A stretch of DNA of 64,000 bases from Carettochelys insculpta (lineage: Eukaryota; Chordata; Testudines; Carettochelyidae): positions 7,273,837-7,337,836 of the forward strand of contig NC_134158.1 in the NCBI RefSeq assembly GCF_033958435.1. Reading direction: 5' to 3'. Below the pieces are notes generated by a model, which was not told where the DNA came from, did not search any database, and saw only the letters and a program-made list of their open reading frames with translations. Within the stretch, counting starts at the first letter, position 1. Each line of letters starts with the position of its first letter. The position numbers and the translations under genes are program-made. This document shows positions 1 through 10,309 of this stretch, piece by piece.

Positions 1-339
1 AATCTGCAAAGGGAGCACCCCTTTGCTGCTCCCCCACCACAAGGGACAGGACCTTCCTTTGCCGTCTGGCACCACGGGGAATTGTTCCCTCCTTCTCCAA
101 ACACGCGTATGACCCATTGTCACAAAAGTGTGCCCTCAGCATTTGCAGCCTGCCGGCCACAGTTTTAGCATTTTCACGCTTGTGGTGGGCTGTTTTCAAC
201 AAAGATTTTTATTTGCATCTCTTTCTTACTTATTTACAATGGAAAAGGTTTGCAACACCCTATCACAAAGCACAAGAAAATCCCTCCAACCCTACACAAA
301 GCAAAATTAAAATCCTTTAAGATATAATTGAAGATACAC

Positions 340-520
340 ATCTCCTAGAATTGGAAGGGACCTTGTTAGCTCATCTATTCCAGTCCCCTGCCCTCTCAGC
401 AGGACGAAGCACCATCCCTGACATCTATTTGCCCCAATCCCTAAATGGCCTCCTCAAGGATTGAGCTCACAATCCTGGGTTTAGAAGGCCAATGCTCAAA
501 CCACTGAGTTGTCCCTCTCT
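340..520 (-). repeat. tRNA-derived SINE (turtle PolIII/CR1-tail type)
   Basis: Read on the minus strand this is a tRNA-like head, with an A-box-like 'ACTCAGTGGTTTGAGCA' and a B-box-like 'TTGTGAGCTCAATCC'. It is followed by a CR1-like 3' half with the 'CTGCTGAGAGGGCAGGGGACTGG' type motif. The same architecture recurs at 5294-5492 and 63951-64000. Confidence 0.75.
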
Positions 521-894
521 CTCCTGACACAAAGTCACTGTCCCTTCACCTCTAAGGAGACCAACACGTCCCTGACTAATTTTGGTATTTAATGGCGGCA
601 GCTGCTCTGGCTGTTCATAAAACTCAGAGAGTTGCTCTACTTCCATCTCTCACCCATGAGTGAGGGTCTCTCCCTTTGCTATCACAGATATTGTGCACAA
701 TGCAGCAGGCACCTCCAGCCTTGTCCCCGGGCACCTCCGCCTTCCCTTCATTCTTCCAGATGCCCACTCCCCCGTCGTTCTGCAGCTCTGCCAGCTGTAA
801 CTGACAGAGCTCCTTTCTTGCCTCCAAGTGCTCAGTAAAAGGCTCCATCAGCCCTGGAAACAGAGGTAAGCTGGGGGTCTCGGAATGACAGCAG

Positions 895-1000
895 GAATTA
901 TACACCATTAGAACCGGACGGGACCTCAAGAAGTCATCAAATGCAGTCCCCTGCCCGCACCACAGGACCGAGCACCAGCTAGATCACATGACCAACGTCC
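895..1000 (-). repeat. Degraded CR1-like 3' end
   Basis: The plus strand reads 'GGGACCTCAAGAAGTCATC', then 'AGTCCCCTGCCC' and a 'CAGGACCGAGCACC' motif. This is the antisense of a CR1 (or CR1-tailed SINE) 3' end. It is short and diverged. The flanking sequence from 520 to 1160 otherwise shows no gene. Confidence 0.5.
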
Positions 1001-1164
1001 AGAGCAGCACGTGGCACAAATTCCGGTCTGGAACGGGTTGAGCACCCTGGAAATTCCCAGCCCACCCGACACTGGACACCACAAGTGGCCCCAGTACAAT
1101 GTGGGAGTTCAACCTTTCAAATTATTCTGTAGCTTCCTGTCTGCCACCAAGCATCACGAGCTGG

Positions 1165-1330
1165 CTTAGCAGCACCCGCCGAATAGCGGAACATGGAAAC
1201 ACCACCGCTGAAGGTATTTAAGGTGAGAGTAGACAAACCGTGGTCAGGGATGCTCTAGAACGGATGGTGCCTGTTCCTGCCATAAGGACAAGGGAATGAG
1301 GTCCCTTCCAGTCCTAGGATTCTATGATGG
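1165..1330 (+). repeat. CR1 LINE 3' end
   Basis: A diverged copy of the CR1 3' region. It holds a 'GTATTTAAGG' stretch, 'GGGATGCTCTAGAACGGATG', 'GAGGTCCCTTCCAGTCCTAGG' and the terminal 'ATTCTATGATG'. Confidence 0.7.
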
Positions 1331-1439
1331 CCCTAAGAGTTGATTTACCAACATCAAAGAGGTTAGCAGTGGCCTGGAAGCTGCTGGAAGAGTAGCGTGC
1401 TTCCAGACAGTGATGGTTGGTCGACCTTCCTGCCGCTGA

Positions 1440-1620
1440 ACCTTTTTCTGCAATCGGGGAAAACTGAGGGGCTTCTCTCCCGTATGGAGTCTCTGGTGTC
1501 AGATCACGTCTGAGGTCTGACTGATGCGCCTCTGGCACTGGGGGCATTTGTCAGGTTTTTCTCCCATGTGAATTTGAAGTCCAGCCCTTTTCCACACCAG
1601 GGCCAGCACTGGCAATTTTC
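1440..1620 (-). pseudogene. Relict C2H2 zinc fingers, copy of part of gene A
   Basis: On the minus strand this reads HMGEKPDKCPQCQRR, then ISQTSDVI, a TGA stop, then [14 protein letters not shown]. It aligns with fingers 4-5 of gene A ([32 protein letters not shown] at 2740-2880). The stop sits where gene A has Arg, which fits a CGA to TGA change. The next finger has lost both cysteines. It lies just 3' of gene A on the same strand and is best read as a decayed local duplicate. Confidence 0.7.
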
Positions 1621-2390
1621 AAGGAATGTGGCCGTTGTGATTCCGCTCGTCATCCATGGTCTGTTTGACTATCCAGCCTCAAAAGTTACTCCTCACTGCT
1701 CCAGCCCAGAAGAGAGAAGCCACTGAGGAAATATTCTTGCAAAAGTAACTGCTTGCTTTTGTTCTCCTCCTCCTCTGTTGTGTCACCCGTATTGTTGCAG
1801 CACCACTGGGGTTCTCTCAAGGCATCCAAAGCCACCCAGCTGCCTGACTGCCAATGCTCGTGTTTCCACTGTTTGTGTTAATGACTGTCAGGGTCACAGC
1901 ATTCAGCAACGTCCCCTTCATGGAAACGGTGCTGGTTCGCAAAAGCCAGATGAGTGATGGGATGAAACAAGAGTAATCCTGAAATTCGTTAGTTTGAGCC
2001 AAGTCCCAGAATTCCAGTGGCTTTGGGTCACTATCCCGCAGTGCACCACGAGAGAATCTCAGAATACACGGATCCAAGTGGCAGAATATCGTCACCTGGT
2101 AAATAGTTTCAGAGGCGTAGCCGTGCTAGCCTGTAGTTTCACAAATAAATGTGTTAGGCTTAAAGGTACCACGGAACTGCTTGTTATGGGAGCATGGTAG
2201 ATCTACCCAGAATGCAGTGCTGCGTGGATTCAGTTCTTCAAAAACGAGAGGACCTTAAGCCAGCCAAACAGAGCAGTGTGGTCATATTGCTTTCGGAAAA
2301 GTTATAGTGGATAAATACAACGCAAAATAAATGTCAGGCCTAGACACGTTCGTAACTGGTCTTAGGCAGGGCAATCGCCGAGTTCTCCTC

Positions 2391-3394
2391 CTAATGCGTA
2401 ATAAGGCACGAGCTTTCTGGGTAGCTTTCCTCACACTCTGGGTTCTTACAAGGCCCTTCTCTCTTGTGGACTCTGTGGTGAGAATTAAGATGTGAGCGGC
2501 TGCTGAAGGTTTTCCCACAGTCAGGGCACCGATAGGGTCTCTCTCCAGTGTGGATTCTCTGGTGTATGATCAGGGCCGATTTTACACGGCACCTCTGCCG
2601 GCAGTAAGCACATTTATACGGTTTTTCTCCCGTGTGGGTCCGCTGGTGGGTGATCAGGTGGGAAGAGCAAGTGAAGCCTTTCCCGCAGATGGGACACTGG
2701 TACGGTCTCTCGCCCGTGTGGATTCTCTGATGGACGATCAGGGCCGAGCTGTCACTGGATCTTTTCCCGCAGTCGGGGCAGCTGAAGGGCTTCTCTCCCG
2801 TGTGGAGTCTCTGGTGTCTGATCAGGTCTGAGCTCTGATTGAAGCTCCGCTGGCACTGGGGGCATTTGTAGGGTTTCTCTCCTGTGTGGATTCGCTGGTG
2901 TTTAATAAAGGTGGAGTTGGCGGTGAAGCTTTTTCCACATTCGTGGCATTTATAGGGTCTCTCGCCGGTGTGGATTCTCAGGTGTGTAACAAGGTTTGGG
3001 CTCTGGTTGAAGCTTTTCCCACACTGGGGGCACTGATAGGGTTTCTCTCCTGTGTGAATTCTTTGATGGATAAGCAGGTGGGAATGACTACTGAAACTTT
3101 TCCCGCACTCACCGCACAAGCTCGGTCTCTCTCCCACCTGGATCCTCTTGATTCTGGTCTTCTTGAGGCGCTTCAGACTTCTCCTACAATTAGTGGCTTT
3201 ATCCACTTTCTTCACCGGCTGGTTTCCCAGCGGCCTCACTGTGCTACACTGACTCTCACAGGTCTTTCCTTGCTCAAGGCTCCAACCAATGTTTCCTTTG
3301 GATCCTGCCAACGGCATCCCAGGATGTTTCACTGGCTCAGGACCACCCAGCCGGTGACTTGCTTCCTCCTTCTCATTCTTGATTCTGTCAGCTG
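2391..3394 (-). CDS. Gene A last exon: nine C2H2 zinc fingers (KRAB-ZNF)
   Basis: This is the DNA-binding exon of a KRAB zinc-finger protein, a presumed nuclear sequence-specific repressor. The minus strand has a tandem acceptor, CCCAG|CAG|CTGACAG, so the exon can start at 3394 or 3391. Both keep frame with the KRAB-B exon and give Ala-Asp or Ala-Ala-Asp at the junction. A linker of about 92 residues containing [13 protein letters not shown] precedes the fingers. The finger array starts at about residue 191 with 28-residue spacing and TGEKP/TGERP linkers. Fingers 1-8 keep C2H2. Finger 5 ([12 protein letters not shown]) and finger 7 ([12 protein letters not shown]) lack the core Phe. Finger 9 is degenerate: its cysteines are CKNPEC and the last His is missing before the stop. 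The joined coding length over four exons is 1296 nt (431 aa), or 1299 nt with the upstream acceptor. GTG at 3332 is not the start, because the frame is open to the acceptor. Antisense frames over the exon are shadows. Confidence 0.92.
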
Positions 3395-3754
3395 CTGGGA
3401 TAAAAAGGAAACCCAGCGTGAATGGTTCTGTGTGCCGAGGAGTAAGGAAAACTCAGAATGGAGAAAGGCAAAGGTGACCATGGTGGGCTGGGGGAAGGCA
3501 GGGGAGTAAATAAATCCAATTAATTGTTGGGGAGATGAAAAAATTCAGGTGCTGAATTCACCCAAATCCTTTCACAGAAGAGAGGAAAAAAATCCATGCA
3601 GCCCACTGAGCGTGCATAGGAAAGTGCAGCCAAAGTTGTGGGATTTCTCTGTCGGGGTGGATGGAAAGTCATGAATGACGTGTCTTGCGGACATGACACC
3701 TACTGGGGATGATCCAGAACTCAGAGAACATATGGGGACCTGGTTGGAATCCCA

Positions 3755-4110
3755 GGGCAGGTCTACACAGCCCAGTAACTTTGAAAAAACAGCCGTTGTT
3801 TCCAAATAACTTTCCTACTAACTGTGAAATAGAGGTTGCCTTATTGTGAAATAGGTAAACCTTGTTTCACGAGGAAGAGAACCTATTTCGAAATAGGGGC
3901 TGTTACGACAGGGAATAGAGCCTATTTCGAAATAAGCCATAGTGCAACCCATGGCTCTATCTCAAGACACGTTCTGCTTTGTGTATATAATGTGTTTTCA
4001 AATAGCTAAGTGCCATTTTGAAATGCATTTTTGTGTGCAGCAGCATTATTTCAGAATAGCTATTCCAGAGTAGCTTATTTTTCCAATAAGGCTGCTGCAT
4101 GGTCATGCTC
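3755..4110. mobile_element. MITE of the GTCTACAC-tip group, degraded
   Basis: It opens with 'GGGCAGGTCTACACAGC', then repeated 'TGTGAAATAGAGGTTGCC', 'GAAATAGGTAAACC' and 'ATTTCGAAATA' motifs. The better copy at 8309-8709 carries the same motifs. The right end is diverged and its boundary is uncertain. Confidence 0.55.
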
Positions 4111-4224
4111 CTTTATTCAGCAACATGAGAATATGTCTGATATACAGGAGTAGTCTGTGGACTGGCCTGGTGGTGCAGGCAGATATGGGTGGACATGCAG
4201 ATGTAGATGCATTGGAGGGGAGGG

Positions 4225-4687
4225 CGAAGGGCAACCAAAATAATTTGGAGGCTGGAGCACATGACCAACAAGGAGAGGCTGAGGGATTTGGGCTTATTTA
4301 GTCTGCAGATGAGATAGGAGGGGTGATTTGAAAGCAGCCTTCAACTTCCTGCAGGGGGGCTCTAAAGAGGGTGGAGAGAGGCTGTTCTCAATGGTGACAG
4401 ATGGCAGAACAAGGAGCAATGGTCTCAAGTTATGGGGCGGAGGGGTGTGTGTCTAGGCTGGATATTAGGAAAAAAAAACCTCTTTCCCCAGGAGGGTGGC
4501 GAAGCACTGGAATGTGTTACCTGGAGAGGTGGTGAAATCTCTATCCCTAGATGTTTGTAAGTTCTGGCTTGACAAACTCCTGGCTGGGATGATTTAGTTG
4601 GGGTTGATCCTGCTTTGGGCAGGGGGCTGGACTAGATGACCTCCTGAGTCCCCTTCCAGCCCTAGGGTTCTATGATTCTATGATTTT
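4225..4687 (+). repeat. CR1 LINE 3' fragment
   Basis: Remnants of the RT C-terminal frame ('GAGAGGCTGAGGGATTTGGG', 'CTTCAACTTCCTGCAGGGGG') lead to 'CCTTCCAGCCCTAGGG' and the 'TTCTATGATTCTATGAT' tail. It is truncated at the 5' end and lies in a gene A intron. Confidence 0.9.
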
Positions 4688-4715
4688 CTGAGTTGTTTTT
4701 AACTGAGACCCTCAC

Positions 4716-4829
4716 CTGTGTGGCTGTATCTCAGGAATCCCCTTTCCTCTGAGCCCCGGAGATCCAGGACCCACGGCTCTTCTCCGTGTTCCAGCTGGGA
4801 GATCACCTCGGGTCTGGGCATCGGAAAGC
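4716..4829 (-). CDS. Gene A KRAB-B-type exon
   Basis: This 114-bp exon on the minus strand runs from acceptor GGACCAG|GCTTTCCG to donor CACACAG|GTGAGG. It encodes FPMPRPEVISQLEHGEEPWV followed by LDLRGSEERGFLRYSHT. That is the standard segment after KRAB-A in sauropsid KRAB-ZNFs (pattern PxVISQLExGEEPWV). The phase is 1 at both ends: the KRAB-A exon supplies the first G of Gly and this exon supplies the first G of the next Ala. It lies between a CR1 (ending about 4687) and intronic sequence of unknown type. The role is inferred from the family: KRAB-B supports the KRAB-A contact with TRIM28. Confidence 0.9.
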
Positions 4830-5293
4830 CTGGTCCGGGAGAAAATGAACAACTGAGACGTCCCATGGCTTTAAGGAAGTCCCATGGCCTGTGATCAGAC
4901 TACATGGTTATTGTCCCTTTCAGCTGTCCCATCTATGATTCTTTGAGATCAAGGTAAATAACATGTGTGGAGAATAGCTCCATGTAGAAAATTTAGTCAT
5001 TCTGACCCTGGCACGGGTGGAACATGCAGGGGAACATGGCCGCAAAGCTCATTTGGGAGTCAGATGAATGTGTATGTTGGTGAGAAAAGTGTTGTAACTT
5101 TAGGACCTCCAGAGAGAGGAACTGGATCCATCAGACAGAGCCTTGGTGCTAAGTCATTTGCCTGCCTCTAAATATCCAGTGACCTCTCCGTGGACAGGGC
5201 TGGTCCCAAGAAGAGAGGGGAAAGAGATGCTCTGTATGCACATGGGCGTGTGACTATGACAAGCTAGTCCTGTCCTGCCCTTTGAAGCCTCTA

Positions 5294-5492
5294 AGGGGAG
5301 GGATAGCTCAGTAGCCAGGTTACTGGCCTTGTAAACCCAAGGCGGTGAGCTCAGCCCTTAAGGGGGCTATTTAGGGATCTGGGGCAAACAGCATTTAGAA
5401 AAAATCTGTCTAGCATGGTGATAGGTCCTGGCATGAGGGCAGGGAACTGGACTTGATGACCTCTCAAGGTTCCTTCCAGCTCTATGAGCTAT
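5294..5492 (+). repeat. tRNA-derived SINE with CR1 tail
   Basis: The A box ('GGATAGCTCAGTAGCCAGG') and B box ('GGTGAGCTCAGCCC') precede a CR1-like 3' part ('GGCAGGGAACTGGACTTGATG', 'CTTCCAGCTCTATGAG'). This is the structure described for tortoise/turtle PolIII SINEs, and it supports the organism call. Confidence 0.85.
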
Positions 5493-5590
5493 GTCTATCT
5501 CCACACTTGGGTTGCAGGAATTTGCACCTCCAGTATGTATGTGGCTTCCCCTACTGCATGGGAGGCGGTGTGGAGAGACCCAGTCTGTCT

Positions 5591-6109
5591 GGCTAGGTCT
5601 ACACTACAAGACACATTCAAATGTATTAAAAATTGATTTTATAATGTCGGTTTTTTATTCGATTTTGAGAATCCTCACCTCCCACAGGCTTAGTGCGACA
5701 CATTGCTTCCACACTGCAATCACCAAAGATCGACTGCTGCAGCAGTGCATTGTGGGATCCTCTCCCACAGCTCCCTCAGCCCCACTTGCTGAGCCGGGAG
5801 CCAGGTGCAGCAGTCCTGGTCAGTTTCCTGCCTCCCGCCAATGGCAGGGAGCTGGGAGCCAGGTGCCGTGCTTTGTTTTGTGGGACACACATGGGACACT
5901 TCTGGGGGCTAATAAATCCAAATGGAAGACATGGTGCTTCCACGTTAGCCTTTATTCGACATTTTAAACTCGAGATTAACATTGACTTTTTGTTATCGAT
6001 ATCAGGGCAGACTAAATCGAGCTAACGACATCGACAGTGAGGACGGTGACGTTTTAATTTCAAGCTAACGCCTTTAAATTCGATTTTATCTCACAGTGTA
6101 GACGCAGCC
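5591..6109. mobile_element. MITE of the GTCTACAC-tip group, 519 bp, TSD TCT
   Basis: The left tip is GGCTAGGTCTACACT and the right tip inverts to GGCTGCGTCTACACT. TCT flanks both sides (5588-5590 and 6110-6112). The interior is AT-rich, with 'TTAAAATTGATTTTATAATG'-type stretches, and has no coding frame. A 3-bp target with TIRs suggests a Harbinger-like or similar superfamily, unproven. Confidence 0.8.
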
Positions 6110-6324
6110 TCTTACTCCATTCTGCGCTCTGGTAGACTGGGCCATCCGCCCTTCAGCAACCACAGGTGGGAAACAGCCTTACCCGCCACGTAGGACAGAT
6201 TCAGCCAGCAGCAGAGAGTTGCACAGGGGGCTGAGGCTTGTCAGGTTTTGGTAAATGGAAAAGGACCAGCCTCAGAAAGGCATGATGGGAAAAAATAAAA
6301 GTTCCTCCCTTACAGATAAATGCT

Positions 6325-6682
6325 GCACTGGGGGACATGATAGCAGTTTTCAGGTATCTAAAAGGATGTCATAAGGAGGAGGGAGAAAACTTGTTCTCTT
6401 TGGCCTCTGAGGATAGAACAAGAGGCAAGGGGCTTAAACTGCAGCAAGGGAGGTTTAGGTTTACTGCCAGATTAGGAAAAACTTCCTGACGGTCAAACAC
6501 TGGAATAAATTGCCTGGGGAGCTTGTGGAATCTCCATCTCTGGAGATATTTAAGAACAGGTTAGATAAATGTCTGTCAGGGATGGTTTAGACAGTACTTG
6601 GTCCTGCCATAAGGGTAGGCAGCTGGACTCAATGGCCTCTCAAGGTCTCTTCCAGTGCTAGTATTCTATGATTCTATGATAG
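6325..6682 (+). repeat. CR1 LINE 3' fragment
   Basis: 'GGTATCTAAAAGGATGTCAT', 'GGTTTAGACAGTACTTGGTC' and 'CTATGATTCTATGATAG' mark a fairly young CR1 3' end. It lies in the intron between gene A exons. Confidence 0.9.
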
Positions 6683-6735
6683 CCGGAAGCAGAAAGGGAC
6701 CAACTGCTAAGAGCTGGTCAGTGCTGTGCCTGGCA

Positions 6736-6943
6736 CAAGAGGTGGAAAAGGTACCCAAAAACTTACTTGAGTAAAAGTACAGCTGCCGGGGAAGAGAGGT
6801 ACTTAAGTACAAGTCAATGGTGGCCCTCTGGAAAACAACTCGAGTCAAAGCACCCACATCACATCTCAAGTGTACACAAGTATCCAGAAGTGAAAGCCGC
6901 TGTCTTTTACTCAAGTAACTTCTGGGGTGCTTTTCCCATCTCT
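6736..6943. mobile_element. Non-autonomous hAT (TACTTGAGTAAAAGTA family)
   Basis: The inverted ends carry AGAGGTGGAAAAGGTACCC on the left and, inverted, AGAGATGGGAAAAGCACCCC on the right. Subterminal ACTTGAGTAAAAGTA is present on both sides. The flanks GCCTGGCA (6728-6735) and GCCTTGCA (6944-6951) form a 7/8 target duplication, as expected for hAT. A second copy lies at 16775-17075. Confidence 0.8.
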
Positions 6944-7083
6944 GCCTTGCATCAGTCCCTGAGGGCATAACCGGAGCCTGTTTAAATGTAAGGGAAGGGG
7001 AAAGAACCCAGATCACAAGCCAACAGGGCATTTCAGAGGGAGCTGTCCCAGCTGTTAGTACAGGTGGGCACAGGAATCCTTAC

Positions 7084-7210
7084 CCAGCGAGGTCACCGTC
7101 TTGTAGTTCTCCCGTATGACCTCCCTGTAGAGGGCTCTCTGAGTGGGGCCCAGCAGGGCCCATTCGTCCTTGCTGAAATACACAGCCACCTCCTCGAAGG
7201 TCACCGGTTC
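7084..7210 (-). CDS. Gene A KRAB-A exon
   Basis: This is exactly 127 bp, the classic KRAB-A exon length, from acceptor TTTTCAG|GAACCGG to donor CTGG|GTAAGG. It encodes [20 protein letters not shown] and then [23 protein letters not shown]. In this family KRAB-A recruits the co-repressor TRIM28 (KAP1). The FEEVAVYF and DEW positions are conserved. The usual V-M-(L/Q)-E-N-Y box reads VIRENY, with Ile for Met and Arg for Leu/Gln at a site known to matter for TRIM28 binding. The start phase is 0 and the end phase is 1, matching the exons on each side. It sits about 140 bp from a hAT element inside the intron. Confidence 0.93.
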
Positions 7211-7599
7211 CTGAAAACGAGAATTATCCCTCCCTTCAGCAGCTGCTGCTCCAGCCCTAAACCTGCTGTTTACAGGGGAGGGCGGCCAAAAATGTAAAAG
7301 CTCTGGGTGGTGCACAGAGAAAGAATCCCATCCTGCGACCAGCAGCCTGGAGGTTTCCAGGTGTGGGAAGATCGAGGCCTCGTCACTCCCAGCAGACAGG
7401 CAGAGGGCTATTCACATCTATCACGCGCCTACTTGCCAAAGCTGGAGACAGGCAGAGACCCAGAGCAAGGACCAGGGACAGAGCTCAAGTAGAAACCCAA
7501 AGGCTCCCCGCCACCACCCATCCTAGGCAGCTGGATAGGAAGAGAAGAGGGGAGGGGACGAGGAACAATGAATGGAAGCCGAACTGACACAATGGAGCA

Positions 7600-7990
7600 G
7601 TCGGCTCCTAGGAAACAGTGACTCTGGCAAAGATCTTGGGGTCATGATGGATAATCAGCTAAACGTGAGCTCCCACTGCGATGCTGCTGCCAGAAGAGCT
7701 AACGAGATCCCAGGAAGCACAAGCAGAAGACTGGCCTGTAGGCACAGAGAGGTTATTTTATCTCCGCCGTTGGCACAGGTGTGACGGTTGCTGGAACCCT
7801 GAGCCCAGCTGTGGTGCCACCATTCCAGGAGGCAGATAAATTGGAGAGGGTTCAGAGAACAGCTGTGAGAATGATCAAAGGGTTAGAAAACCTGACTAAG
7901 AGTGAGAGGCTCAAGGAGCGCCATCTGTTTAGCTCCACAAAGGGAGGGTTCAGAGGTGACTTGATGGAGGTCTATAAAATACCTGCCTAG
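7600..7990 (+). repeat. Old CR1 RT-tail fragment
   Basis: Translated pieces such as DLGVMMDNQLNVSSHCDAAA and LERVQRTAVRMIKGLENLT match the region after the CR1 reverse transcriptase palm. Frameshifts break the frame. It has no 3' tail. Confidence 0.7.
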
Positions 7991-8039
7991 AGACCGTCCA
8001 TGGGTGGAAAAAATCGACACGTGGGTGGAAAAGATTAGA

Positions 8040-8825
8040 GGGAACATTGTAGAGTAGAGAGGACATTTATAAAATCTGTGCATGACACCAAGATGGGAGG
8101 AGCTGCGATCACATGGGAGCACAGGATTAGAATTCAAAACCGCCTTGACAAATTGGATAGAAAGCATCAAGGTAAAACGTTAGTAAAGACAAGTGCAAAG
8201 TACTACATGCTGGCAGGAAAAAATCACATGCACAGCTACAAAATGGGGAATACCTGGGTACACATGGCCCTGCTGTAAAGGATCTCGGGGGTTACAGAAG
8301 ATCACAAAGGCTATGTCTACACAGCAAAGTTGTTTTGAAATAACAACAGCTATTCTGAAATAACTTGGCTAGCGTCTTCACAATGCAATAGCTATTTTGA
8401 AATAATTTTGAAATAGTGGCTGCCTTATTTTGAAATAGGTAGACCTCATTGTACAAGAAACAAAACAGATATTTCAAAACAGGGGCTGTGTAGTCAGGGA
8501 ATACCCCCTCTTTCAAAATAAGCCATAGCACGACCAATGGCTCTACTTCAGAATAGGCTCTACTGTTTGTAGACACGCTATTTCGGAATAAGGTTTGCCT
8601 ATTCCGGGGCCTCCCTGTAGTGTGGACACATAATTCTGGAATAGTTTATTTTGGGATAATAACTCCGGAATAAGCTACTCCGGAATAACTCTGCTGTGTA
8701 GACAGACCCGAACCGAATGTGGTGCAGTCACAAAACCACTAATATCATCCCAGCGTGGTTTAAGAGGAGTGCTATATATAAGAAAGGAGAGGTAGCCGCT
8801 GCACTCTCCTCAGTACTGGTGACCA
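8040..8825 (+). repeat. CR1 RT fragment split by a MITE
   Basis: The left half (8040-8308) encodes relics of the palm and linker (SVHDTKMGGAA, RLDKLDRKHQGKT). The right half (8710-8825) carries on with sequence equivalent to the DMSQ..AKKAN region ('GTGGTGCAGTCACAAAACC', 'GCTATATATAAGAAAGGAGA'). The MITE at 8309-8709 sits between them. Confidence 0.65.
8309..8709. mobile_element. MITE of the GTCTACAC-tip group, 401 bp
   Basis: The left tip is GGCTATGTCTACACAGCA and the right tip inverts to GGGTCTGTCTACACAGCA. The interior repeats TTTTGAAATA / TATTCCGGAATA motifs. The flanks are AAA and GAA (2 of 3 matching). It is inserted into a CR1 on the plus strand. Confidence 0.8.
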
Positions 8826-8940
8826 GGGTTCCCTCTCATTTTTTCCCTGTCCATGAGCAGAAGAAATATTTTAGCGTGCACCCAGGCAAGTGCAGATTTT
8901 TACCCAACATTGGGCCAGCCGCTAAGCTTAGGGAGGACTA
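8826..8940 (+). repeat. Partial copy of an 'AGGGTTCCCTCTAATTTTT' dispersed repeat
   Basis: It starts 'CAGGGTTCCCTCTCATTTTTT' and continues 'TTTTAGCGTGCACCCAGG'. It matches the left part of the family seen at 24207, 29496, 36025 and 50828 and, inverted, at 17110 and 18521. A second scrap of the family ('TATGCACCACTAATAGAAATG') lies at about 9518-9560. Confidence 0.5.
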
Positions 8941-9690
8941 ACGACCTGCCAGAGTTTGGCAGAAAGCAGCACGTTTATTACGCTGATAATGAAGCTCAAG
9001 AAAGTGGGGGACGGGGCTCACATTCACACCCACGCATTCATACTCCTGCGCCCAGGCGCTGGAGATGCCAGGATCCCCCCCAGGCCAGGCACCGTGCTGG
9101 AGAAAAGTTTTCCCGAGGCTGGTTGGAATGTGACGTGACGGGCCACTGGCCAGGCCATCCGGGCGAAGGGCCTTCCCGGGAGGTGCAATCTTGTGAGCGT
9201 GCCCCTGCAGTGCCTGGCTCCTTCCCCTTTTAAGGACCTGCTCCTTCTGCTCTGTGGCTAGAGATGTCTTGGCCGTGTCTGGTTGGTCAAACCCCACCCC
9301 AGGCAGGGTCCATGCATGGGGCATGTGATTGTCCCAGATGCTTTTGTCTACCTGGGAGCTTTGCTGATCTCCCAGCTTCTCAGACAGCCCATTCATCCCA
9401 CCACACATCTCAGGAGAGGGTGGAGGGAAAGCCACCTCCCAAGCATTCAGTAAGGCAGGAAGCGGGAGGTGTAACAGGCTTTTTAGACATACAGATCACT
9501 GCTGCTCCTACCATATGGATATGCACCACTAATAGAAATGCAGGCTGCTGGCTGGGGCCCTCTGTTAATCAGGGAACGCCGCTGATGTCCAGTTTTCGGT
9601 ACTACCCTTTCGGAAAAACGTGGACAAACTGGAGAGCCCAGAAGAAAGCAACATGGATGAGGAACGGCTTAGAACACCTGAGCCACACGG
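8941..9690. other. Gene-free intronic stretch
   Basis: Apart from the scrap of dispersed repeat near 9518-9560, I see no gene, exon or recognisable repeat. The open frames on both strands overlap each other and match no family I know. It lies within the predicted gene A intron between 11086 and 7210. Confidence 0.6.
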
Positions 9691-10000
9691 GTCTAGGTTA
9701 ATAAGGCCGGATAGGTTTCCTCCTGATAAAAGAAACCTAGAGGGAGATCTCATAACAGTCTTTCAAAACAGTCTTCAAACATTTTTGTAAAGAGGATGGA
9801 GATTAACTGTTCTCTACATCCACTGAAGGTAGGACAAGAAGTAACAGGTTTCATCTGCAGCAGGGGAGATTTAGGTGAGATACTGGGGGAAAACTATCTA
9901 ATTCGGAGAGTTAAGCTCTGCAGGAGGCTTCTAAGGGAGGCGGTGGGATCTCCATGGAGGCTTTTACAAACAGATCAGACAAACCAGGGATGCTCTAGGT

Positions 10001-10301
10001 CAGGGGTGAGCCAAGTGGTGGGTGGGCGCGAAATTCTGTAAAGTGCTGGGTCTCAGGCTCAAACATCTTCTTAAAAATGTTGAAATCTGTGGCCGTTTTT
10101 ATGGCCGTGTATTCATGGATTCATAACCTTTTTACACTCTACAGACATATTTTCTGGCAGATACCCAAGGGTGGGTTTGTTTTTTTTTTCCACGTGAACA
10201 AAACCGCAATTTCCATTGGGTTCCATTAGACAGGCTGGGGGGCCCTGCTCATTGAAGGGATGAAAAGTTTTGCCCAACCTAAAAAGTTTGCTCCACCCCT
10301 G
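10001..10301. mobile_element. Non-autonomous hAT, family 'CAGGGGTG', 301 bp
   Basis: The ends are CAGGGGTGAGCCAA and, inverted, CAGGGGTGGAGCAAA. Flanking 8-mers CTCTAGGT (9993-10000) and TTCTAAGT (10302-10309) agree at 6 of 8. Other copies lie at 50282-50667 (perfect TSD) and about 63400-63660. It has no transposase. Confidence 0.85.
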
Positions 10302-10309
10302 TTCTAAGT

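Noticed and set aside
2550..3509. Plus-strand frames opposite the gene A finger exon
   Set aside because: Finger codons leave antisense frames open. The sense strand has the C2H2 pattern and splice acceptor, so these are shadows. The same holds for 39971-40492 (-), 32511-32954 (-) and 58927-59211 (-).
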